From: Sphingobacterium spiritivorum
GTDB lineage: Bacteria; Bacteroidota; Bacteroidia; Sphingobacteriales; Sphingobacteriaceae
Assembly (NCBI RefSeq): GCF_016725325.1
Contig: NZ_CP068083.1
Location: forward strand, 2,232,001-2,296,000
Reading direction: 5' to 3'
DNA: 64,000 nt
The notes below the pieces were generated by a model. That model was not told where the DNA came from. It was given only the letters and a program-made list of their open reading frames with translations, and made no database searches. Positions within the stretch are counted from its first letter, which is position 1, and each line of letters begins with the position of its first letter. Of the stretch, positions 57,793 through 64,000 are shown piece by piece. The translations under genes and the position numbers were made by a program.

Positions 57793-58027
57793 TTGTTGTG
57801 TGTATTTAATGCTGCAAACTTAGATAAACTTGCATTTATATGCAATTATAATATAGAGCAAGTATACGCAAGTTACTGCTGTAAAATTCAATTCCCAATG
57901 TTAAAGTATGAATGACAAAAGATAATGCAATGGCTGTAATGTTGAATTTTTGTTCTTATAAATTCATTTATAGTTTTGAATTATTTATATGTATTTTAAT
58001 ATTATTAATATTTTAATAAATAAAGTT

Positions 58028-58035
58028 TATATTTG
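58028..58035 (+). promoter_or_regulatory. Candidate -7 element of the DUF2089 operon
   Basis: TATATTTG matches TAnnTTTG and is followed directly by the palindrome at 58034-58055. No TTG lies at the usual distance upstream, in a very AT-rich stretch, suggesting a weak or activated promoter. Confidence 0.5.
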
Positions 58036-58055
58036 TGTCAGTAATTACTGATACA
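58034..58055. promoter_or_regulatory. 22-base palindrome at the predicted start of the DUF2089 operon
   Basis: TGTRTCAGTAA joined to its complement TTACTGAYACA, with one mismatched pair (G58037 and T58052). It overlaps the end of the -7 element and the predicted transcription start, 86 bases before the first gene. This is the position of a repressor operator. It could also be a 5'-terminal RNA hairpin as at other promoters in this window. Confidence 0.6.
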
Positions 58056-58140
58056 AAAGACAATTTAGTGTTACCTGAGTTGTTTGAAAAGACCGATTTG
58101 TGATTTCCGAACATTACAGTTATGATTTAAGAAAAATAGA

Positions 58141-58416
58141 ATGAAAAGAATACCTACTACTTGTCCCAGTTGTGATGCCAAGCTTAAAGTATCCAAGCTA
58201 GTTTGTGATGCGTGTGAAACGGAAGTTGTCGGCAAATTTTCGCTTCCTGTTCTTATGCATCTTACGGTTGAGGAGCAGGAATTTGTACTGGGATTTCTGT
58301 ATAACTCCGGCAGTTTGAAAGATATGGCCAGAGACCTGGGAAAGAGTTATCCTACCGTACGTAATATGTTAGATGATCTGATTCAAAAAATAAAAAGTTT
58401 AGGATATGAGCAGTAA
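58141..58416 (+). CDS. DUF2089-family regulator (zinc ribbon plus helix-turn-helix)
   Basis: A 91-residue protein. Two CxxC pairs (C8/C11 and C22/C25) make a zinc ribbon; residues about 40-90 form a helix-turn-helix region (LTVEEQEFVLGFLYNSGSLKDMARDLGKSYPTVRNMLDDL). It fits the DUF2089 family, presumed DNA-binding regulators. It is the first gene of an operon with three membrane or exported proteins and overlaps the next by 11 bases, so it probably controls that operon. Confidence 0.87.
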   Translation: MKRIPTTCPSCDAKLKVSKLVCDACETEVVGKFSLPVLMHLTVEEQEFVLGFLYNSGSLKDMARDLGKSYPTVRNMLDDLIQKIKSLGYEQ

Positions 58417-58909
58417 GTTTAACGAAGTGCAATCTTTTTCGCAATGGTGGCTGTGGATATCTCTGTTAGCTTTGTTTATCCCTATATATAGTACTGGTGC
58501 ATCCCTGTCTTTTTCGCAAAATTGGTACAAGATGCTCCTGGAAATTTTGACTTATGTACCATTCTATATCTGGTTAGCCGTGGTTGTGTTTTTCGCAATG
58601 ATTATGTTGCGGACAGAAATTAGTGATAATGGTGTGTATGTAGATTTTAAACCATTCTTATGGAATAAAACCTACAGGTTTGAAGATATACGCTCTTATA
58701 AAGTCGTAAAATATTCCATTTTTGATTATGGAGGGTGGGGTATGCGAATTTCATCATCTGGAGTAGCGTATACTACAAAAGGTAAATATGGGCTTAAACT
58801 TACCTTGAAGAATGGAAAGCAGATCTTGATTGGGACACAGCGCCCGGAGGAGCTAAGCAAAATTATGGATGAATTTATAAAATCTAAAAAAGCAGATGAG
58901 AGCAGGTAA
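58406..58909 (+). CDS. Membrane protein with PH-like C-terminal domain
   Basis: A 167-residue protein with two transmembrane helices (about 15-34 and 50-69) and a cytoplasmic-type beta-rich domain (about 70-155: ISDNGVYVDFKPFLWNKTYRFEDIRSYKV ... GKYGLKLTLKNGKQILIGTQRP) resembling bacterial PH-like domains. No catalytic motif is visible. The overlaps with both neighbours (11 and 14 bases) indicate a translationally coupled operon. Function unknown. Confidence 0.8.
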   Translation: MSSKFNEVQSFSQWWLWISLLALFIPIYSTGASLSFSQNWYKMLLEILTYVPFYIWLAVVVFFAMIMLRTEISDNGVYVDFKPFLWNKTYRFEDIRSYKVVKYSIFDYGGWGMRISSSGVAYTTKGKYGLKLTLKNGKQILIGTQRPEELSKIMDEFIKSKKADESR

Positions 58910-59486
58910 ACTATTACTTAAGCCTTTTGATGATTTTTCTGAAAGATCATTATTTATTACAGGTATCCTTTTTTACTTTTTGGGAAGTCTGTTGGCTTAT
59001 TTTTACCACATAAAGTATAATGGCTTTATTAACATACGACTTGGTGAAAGCACAGCATTTTACTTTCCGTTTATCAATAATTTGGTTAATACAGTGCTTC
59101 CTGCAGTGATATTGTTTTTGTTTGCGAAAATAATATATGCAAAAACAAGGTTTATTGACGTCCTCAATACAGTTTTGATAGCAAGAATAGTTATTTATCT
59201 GACATCAGTTCTTGTTGTACTGGATAAATCCAAATCTGCTACCGAAAAGATTACCAGAGCGGTTGCAGCCGGAGATATAAAGCTGGAAACAGTTTCCAAA
59301 TTAGATCTGTTTGTCGTCATTTTTATTGGCATACTTTCGTTGTTAATAATGATCTATTATTTCTACATACTTATTCAAGGTATGAAAGTTGCAATGAATA
59401 ATAAAAAGATAATTATCAATGGAGCTATTGTGATTATTTTTTTAATAGCTGATTTGATAGCACAATTTTATTTTCCGTATTTCTAA
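58896..59486 (+). CDS. Polytopic membrane protein of unknown function
   Basis: A 196-residue protein with about five transmembrane helices (about 18-38, 60-82, 88-110, 140-162, 172-192). The arrangement recalls Yip1-type membrane proteins, but I see no diagnostic motif and do not assign it. A short hydrophilic loop (DKSKSATEKITRAVAAGDIKLETVSK) separates helices 3 and 4. Overlaps the previous gene by 14 bases and the next by one. Confidence 0.78.
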   Translation: MRAGKLLLKPFDDFSERSLFITGILFYFLGSLLAYFYHIKYNGFINIRLGESTAFYFPFINNLVNTVLPAVILFLFAKIIYAKTRFIDVLNTVLIARIVIYLTSVLVVLDKSKSATEKITRAVAAGDIKLETVSKLDLFVVIFIGILSLLIMIYYFYILIQGMKVAMNNKKIIINGAIVIIFLIADLIAQFYFPYF

Positions 59487-60829
59487 TGAATATTATTAAG
59501 TATATATATACTCTTTTCTTTATTTCGATTTTACCTGTAGCTTTTGGGCAGAATATCATAGGTACCTGGAAGGGTACTCTAAATGCTTCCGGACAGGAAA
59601 TTCCGTTGGTATTTCATATCAACCAAAGCAATGGGAAATTTTCCGGAAAAATGGATAGCCCCCGACAAGGTGCAATAGGCTTGCCGCTCAGTGAAGTGTC
59701 ATTCGGCAAGAACCAGGTTACCTTTAAGATGGCTTCTGCCGGAATCGTATTTCAGGGTGAGCTCACTAAAAATATAATCACGGGATTGTTTCAGCAGGGC
59801 GGAGGTAATATTCCGCTGCGTTTGACCAGAAGTCTGGATACCGTTACCGTGATAAAGCGTCCGCAGGAGCCGGAAGGTCCATTCCCGTACAAAGAGGAAA
59901 ATGTGACCTTTGAAAATCCTGTATCCAAAGTAACATTGGCGGGTACATTAACGCTACCGGCAAAGGGGCGGAATTTTCCGGCGGTTGTACTGGTAACAGG
60001 AAGCGGGCCGCAGAACCGTGACAGTGAATTGTTTGGGCATAAGCCTTTTAAACTGATCGCTGACTATTTAACCCGAAGAGGATTTGCAGTATTGCGTTAT
60101 GATGACAGAGGAGTAGGAGCATCTACAGGATCATTTGGTACAGCTACAACGCGAGACTTTGCAAATGATGCGCTTGCGGCAATCAATTTCCTCAGAATAC
60201 GTACAGATATCAATATCCGGAAGATAGGAGTCATAGGACATAGTGAAGGAGGGATGATCGCACCTTTATTAGCATCTGAAGATAAAGATATTGCATTCAT
60301 AGCTATGCTTGCAGGACCTGCTATCGCTATAGATTCATTAATGATCTTGCAGAATTATGCGATTGGAAAAGCCTACGGTATGTCTGAAGATAAGCTGCAA
60401 CAAGCAAAGGAGCTCAATAATCGGGTATATAAAGTTTTGAAAAGTAACCTTTCAGATGAAGAGGTGAAGAAGCAACTGGCGGATGTTGCGGCCAATGATA
60501 AAGAGCTTTCTGAATTCACATCCAAATGGTTTCGGTATTTCATCCGTTTTGATCCGGTTCCCGTATTGAAAGCGGTCAAATGTCCTATATTCGCAGTATA
60601 CGGAGGAAAAGATCTGCAGGTTCCGGCTGAGCAGAATCTCAATTCGGTTTATAAAATTTCAGAAGCCAATAGACATAAGATGGATTTCATAAAAATGTAT
60701 CCTGACCTTAACCATCTTTTTCAACATGCACATACAGGATTAATAAATGAATACGGGGAACTGGAAGAAACATTCAGTGAGGATGTCCTTAAAGACCTTT
60801 TTTCCTGGTTAAAACAGGTTACGAAGTAG
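59486..60829 (+). CDS. Exported alpha/beta hydrolase with N-terminal beta domain
   Basis: A 447-residue protein with a Sec signal peptide (1-21, AFGQ), a small beta-rich domain (about 23-117, starting IIGTWKGTLNASGQEIPL), then an alpha/beta hydrolase. The triad can be seen as S253 in IGHSEGG, D376 in YGGKDLQVP and H410 in DLNHLFQH; the oxyanion segment is VTGSGPQNRD. Probably a periplasmic esterase or peptidase; substrate unknown. The ATG overlaps the stop of the preceding gene by one base (TAATG type). The 262-base gap after it holds no gene and no clear terminator. Confidence 0.9.
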   Translation: MNIIKYIYTLFFISILPVAFGQNIIGTWKGTLNASGQEIPLVFHINQSNGKFSGKMDSPRQGAIGLPLSEVSFGKNQVTFKMASAGIVFQGELTKNIITGLFQQGGGNIPLRLTRSLDTVTVIKRPQEPEGPFPYKEENVTFENPVSKVTLAGTLTLPAKGRNFPAVVLVTGSGPQNRDSELFGHKPFKLIADYLTRRGFAVLRYDDRGVGASTGSFGTATTRDFANDALAAINFLRIRTDINIRKIGVIGHSEGGMIAPLLASEDKDIAFIAMLAGPAIAIDSLMILQNYAIGKAYGMSEDKLQQAKELNNRVYKVLKSNLSDEEVKKQLADVAANDKELSEFTSKWFRYFIRFDPVPVLKAVKCPIFAVYGGKDLQVPAEQNLNSVYKISEANRHKMDFIKMYPDLNHLFQHAHTGLINEYGELEETFSEDVLKDLFSWLKQVTK

Positions 60830-61004
60830 GTTCCCGCATACTTGATGACTGTATTATTGATGTGACACATAGATAAATTACATCTTTTTACTACAACGTT
60901 GTATATGTGTCTTAAGATAAAGTAACCAAGTTTTTCATTCATAACATGTAAATCCCCATACAGCGGGTTAGCCGGCATTATTTTCGAATAGATGTTGCGA
61001 TGAT

Positions 61005-61053
61005 TATATTTGTTAGTCAAGAATATGGCTCGATTGAATAGAATGAGCCATAT
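61005..61053 (+). promoter_or_regulatory. Candidate -7 element and leader hairpin of the GH2 gene
   Basis: TATATTTG (61005-61012) fits the -7 consensus, with no TTG at the usual distance. A 9-base-pair hairpin (ATATGGCTC at 61023-61031 with GAGCCATAT at 61045-61053) lies in the predicted leader 38 bases before the ATG. Confidence 0.45.
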
Positions 61054-61091
61054 GAGAAAAACCTAATGAAATATATATACTGATATTAAAA

Positions 61092-63281
61092 ATGATAAAG
61101 CTGAAACATTTCTATTGCCTACTCTTGCTGACGATTTTTTCACAAACCACTTTTGCCCGGGAGGTTATTCCTTTTAATAAAGAGTGGTCATTCAAGAAGG
61201 GACCTTTTACAACAGATCCGCTACAATATGCTGATATATTCACAGGAAAATGGCAAGCTGTTTCCGTACCTCATACCTGGAATGCTGTAGATATGCAGAC
61301 TGTGAAAGACAAGTTTTATACTGGAGATGCCTATTACAGAAAAGCATTTAAAGCTGATGCTTCCTGGAAAGGAAAGCGTGTATTTATCCGTTTTGAAGGT
61401 GTTAATACCAACACGGAAGTGTATCTCAATACTGCTCCTGTTTCATTCTCAACAGAGAAGAATGACGTCGTTTACAATAATTCGACTGTAAATGGTAAAT
61501 ACAATATTGTAGGCAGACATAACGGAGGATATTCCGCATTTACGTTAGAACTGACGGATATGTTGAAATATGGACAGGAAAACGAAATATTGGTCAAAGT
61601 AAATAATGAAGCACGTCCGGATGTTATTCCGGTTAATCATACCTTGTTTCCTATGTACGGCGGTATCTACAGACCGGTTGCATTGATCGTTACGGAAAAG
61701 GTCAATATAGCGGTCAATGACTTCGCATCTCCGGGGATCTACATACGGCAGGAGAATGTTTCGAAAAGATCTGCCAATGTAGAGGTAAAGGTGAAGCTGG
61801 AAAACAAAAATCATGATGCCCAGAAAGTAGAAGTGGTGACAACTGTATTTGAAAAAAATGGTACGGTTAAAGTCAAAGAAACAACTCCTTATACGATATT
61901 GCCGCAGGGCAGACAGCAGGTATTACAACATATTGCAATCAGGAATCCACATCTATGGCAGGGTCTGGAAGATCCTTATCTTTATAAACTGGTAACTCAG
62001 GTCGTACAGGGAGGTAAAGTTGTGGATGAGGTGATCCAACCATTAGGTTTGCGACATTTTGAACTAAAGGCAGGAGACGGAATGTACCTTAACGGGATTA
62101 AGACTCCGATGTATGGTGTGACGCGTCATCAGGATCACTGGGGCAAAGGATCTGCATTATCCAATGCTGATCACGATAAGGATCTCGCTATTATTAAGGA
62201 GATTGGTGCTACCACTATCCGTCTGGCACATTATCAGCAATCTGAATACTTTTACGCCAGATGCGATAGCATCGGCTTTATTATCTGGGCGGAGATACCT
62301 TTTGTCAATCGCGTAACTACTCAGGAAGAGAACAATGCAAAGCAGCAACTGACAGAATTGATTCGTCAGAATTTTAATCACCCTTCCATTTACGTTTGGG
62401 GATTGCACAATGAGGTGTACAGCCCGCAGGCATATACAATCGAACTTACTACCAAGTTAAATGATCTGGCAAAAACAGAGGATCCGGATCGTTATTCTGT
62501 TCAGGTAAGCGGATACAATGTCATTGATCATCCTGTTAACAATAATGCAGATATACAGGGTATCAACCATTATTTTGGATGGTATAATGGTAAAATACAG
62601 GATGTGGAGCAATGGGCAGATAAGATTACGAAGGATTTTGCCGGCTATAAAATTATTTTTTCAGAGTATGGAGCTGAAGCGAATCCAAAACATCAGCAGG
62701 AAGCCGTAGGAGATATTGGTAATCAATGGTCTAATCCAGCCTTTTTCCCGGAAGAATTTTCAACCAAATTTCATGAGATTCATTGGGGTGTAATAGCTAA
62801 ACATCCCGTATTTGTGGCCTCATATCTGTGGAATACGTTTGATTTTGCTACACCCATTACTTTTCAGGTAGAGCCACGTAACTATAAAGGAATGGTAACT
62901 TTTGACAGAGCATTGAAGAAAGATCCGTTTTACTGGTATAAAGCCAATTGGAGTAAAGAGCCGGTACTTTATCTGACACAGCGCAGAGTAGTGGAAAGAG
63001 GGAATCAGATTACTCCTGTTACAGTATATTCTAATATTGGAAATCCGCAACTGTTTGTCAATGGAGAGGAAGTTAAAACCTTCCGAAAAGGATATACAGA
63101 TGTTCACTATATTTTTGAACAGGTAAAATTAAAAGAAGGTGAAAATATTGTAGAAGTGAAGGGACAAAAAGACGGTAAAACTTTTGAGGATAAAATAACA
63201 TGGCATTATGCAAAAGATAATGCTAAATCTTCGGAAAAGGATGGCCCGAAATCAAATAAATCGGAGCATATTGGTCTCTGA
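61092..63281 (+). CDS. Exported GH2-family glycosidase (beta-galactosidase/beta-glucuronidase type)
   Basis: A 729-residue family 2 glycoside hydrolase with signal peptide 1-22. The order is sugar-binding domain (about 25-205), immunoglobulin-like domain (about 206-320), TIM barrel (about 325-610) and a C-terminal beta domain. The acid/base E441 is in VWGLHNEVY and the nucleophile E525 in IIFSEYGAEA. GH2 enzymes cleave terminal beta-galactose, beta-glucuronic acid or beta-mannose; the exact substrate is not clear. It stands alone, 29 kb from the SusCD locus start, and ends in a terminator. The final 25 residues are a Lys/Ser-rich tail. Confidence 0.92.
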   Translation: MIKLKHFYCLLLLTIFSQTTFAREVIPFNKEWSFKKGPFTTDPLQYADIFTGKWQAVSVPHTWNAVDMQTVKDKFYTGDAYYRKAFKADASWKGKRVFIRFEGVNTNTEVYLNTAPVSFSTEKNDVVYNNSTVNGKYNIVGRHNGGYSAFTLELTDMLKYGQENEILVKVNNEARPDVIPVNHTLFPMYGGIYRPVALIVTEKVNIAVNDFASPGIYIRQENVSKRSANVEVKVKLENKNHDAQKVEVVTTVFEKNGTVKVKETTPYTILPQGRQQVLQHIAIRNPHLWQGLEDPYLYKLVTQVVQGGKVVDEVIQPLGLRHFELKAGDGMYLNGIKTPMYGVTRHQDHWGKGSALSNADHDKDLAIIKEIGATTIRLAHYQQSEYFYARCDSIGFIIWAEIPFVNRVTTQEENNAKQQLTELIRQNFNHPSIYVWGLHNEVYSPQAYTIELTTKLNDLAKTEDPDRYSVQVSGYNVIDHPVNNNADIQGINHYFGWYNGKIQDVEQWADKITKDFAGYKIIFSEYGAEANPKHQQEAVGDIGNQWSNPAFFPEEFSTKFHEIHWGVIAKHPVFVASYLWNTFDFATPITFQVEPRNYKGMVTFDRALKKDPFYWYKANWSKEPVLYLTQRRVVERGNQITPVTVYSNIGNPQLFVNGEEVKTFRKGYTDVHYIFEQVKLKEGENIVEVKGQKDGKTFEDKITWHYAKDNAKSSEKDGPKSNKSEHIGL

Positions 63282-63289
63282 TATACTAT

Positions 63290-63327
63290 AAAACAAAAGC
63301 CAGGCAATTACGTCCGGCTTTTGTTTT
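63290..63327. terminator. Bidirectional terminator between GH2 and SDR genes
   Basis: A 12-base-pair stem (AAAACAAAAGCC and complement) with a 14-base loop, flanked by A-rich and T-rich ends, between convergent genes. Confidence 0.85.
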
Positions 63328-63343
63328 ATTAGATACTTGTTTA

Positions 63344-64000
63344 TTATGGAGTGGTATTGGATACGGGCAATATCTTTCCGTTATAATACTTACTTCCATT
63401 TTGTGCGAATTCGGCAATATATCTTCCCATTTCAAAAGCCAGTGTACCTGCTTCTACACCTGGGAAGGCCGTCTCAAACATTTCGGTCTGAGATGATCCG
63501 AGCGCAAGACAATTGACTTTGATCCCTTGCTCTTTAAACTCTTCTGCCAGACATTCCGTCAATACACCCAGAGCGCCTTTACTGGCTGAATAAGCGGATA
63601 GTCCCGGGAATTTTACAGAACCCTGAAAGCCTCCCATACTGCTTATGTTGACGATATGTCCACCGTTTTTCATCAAAGGTGCTACATGTCGGATCATATT
63701 TACATGTCCCAATACGTTTGTCTGAAGCATTGTCGCAAAGTCTTCCGCACTGGTTTCCAAAAAAGGTTTGTACACTAATGCTCCGGCATTATTGATCAGA
63801 ATATCTACACTGTCAAACTTCGACTGAATAAACGGGATCAATATTTCCGGGTAATTATCATACACAATATCAAATTGAGCCGGATATAATTTTCCCCCAT
63901 CGTAATTTAGGGAAGAAGCAATTTCATGTAATTTTCTGAGTTTATCTGCAGATCTTGCTAAAGCGATGACATTATTCTCTTTATTTGCTGTCAGATCTAG
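63344..64000 (-). CDS. Short-chain dehydrogenase/reductase, N-terminus outside the window
   Basis: An SDR-family oxidoreductase; 218 residues are visible and the frame stays open to the window edge, so the N-terminal TGxxxGxG cofactor loop is missing only because of the cut. Visible motifs are NNAG (ILINNAGALVY), the catalytic Ser in VNISSMGG, and Y-x-x-x-K in SAYSASKGAL. Reading upstream of 63865 (GTG, MYDNYPE) continues with family-like sequence (VIALARSADKLRKLHEIA). Substrate is unknown. Confidence 0.9.
   Translation of the reverse strand, partial: LDLTANKENNVIALARSADKLRKLHEIASSLNYDGGKLYPAQFDIVYDNYPEILIPFIQSKFDSVDILINNAGALVYKPFLETSAEDFATMLQTNVLGHVNMIRHVAPLMKNGGHIVNISSMGGFQGSVKFPGLSAYSASKGALGVLTECLAEEFKEQGIKVNCLALGSSQTEMFETAFPGVEAGTLAFEMGRYIAEFAQNGSKYYNGKILPVSNTTP

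Noticed and set aside
57793..58140. A small gene or RNA in the AT-rich gap before the DUF2089 operon
   Set aside because: No open frame with a plausible start and no stable structure apart from the palindrome near 58045; GCAAGT repeats near 57860 are too short to interpret.

Overview
The window is a stretch of a Bacteroidota chromosome, most likely a Sphingobacteriaceae member such as Sphingobacterium or a close relative (inference). The reasons are the AT-rich DNA, promoters of the Bacteroidota type (TTG, about 19 bases, TAnnTTTG), a SusC/SusD pair with a hybrid two-component sensor, an RprX/RprY-type two-component pair, an IPExxxVDY-family protein, the succinyl/acetylornithine type of carbamoyltransferase, and the near absence of Shine-Dalgarno sequences. 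No tRNA, rRNA, CRISPR array, insertion sequence or prophage was seen.

Layout. 1-4465 (minus strand): the start of metE behind a SAM-I riboswitch, a secreted PAP2 phosphatase, and the rprY/rprX response regulator and kinase. 4594-11168: a small secreted protein, pyruvate kinase with its IPExxxVDY neighbour (minus), then acpP-fabF-rnc and hisS (plus). 11485-15870: pyruvate dehydrogenase E1-alpha and E2, a lipoprotein serine hydrolase and a CoA-binding protein. 15871-16263 is non-coding and rich in short hairpins.

16264-31888 is a polysaccharide utilisation locus. A divergent hybrid sensor/AraC regulator is followed by susC, susD, a DUF2264 protein, a GH88 unsaturated-uronyl hydrolase, a GH95-like glycosidase broken by a frameshift, and a second GH88 paralogue. 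No recognised polysaccharide lyase is present, although GH88 enzymes normally act on lyase products. The DUF2264 protein is a candidate for the missing step.

32106-47407 is the S10-spc-alpha ribosomal cluster starting at rplC, with secY, map, infA and rpoA. It has at least three promoters (rplC, rpsH, infA), each followed at once by a small inverted repeat at the predicted 5' end of the RNA. Several gaps between genes carry hairpins. L17 carries a C-terminal helix-hairpin-helix extension, S3 a Gly/Asn/Arg tail, and L36 and S14 are zinc-free forms.

47555-52374 is an arginine operon, argD-argF'-argB-proC-argE. Residue 90 of the carbamoyltransferase suggests the N-succinyl route. A convergent Lrp/AsnC regulator follows. 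53249-57792: an unrecognised protein with a protein-kinase-like residue pattern, ruvC, a flippase-like membrane protein overlapping a GT2 glycosyltransferase, and a PlsC-type acyltransferase. 58141-60829 is a tight four-gene operon (DUF2089 regulator, PH-like membrane protein, polytopic membrane protein, secreted alpha/beta hydrolase) behind a 22-base palindrome. The window closes with a secreted GH2 glycosidase and a partial SDR oxidoreductase.
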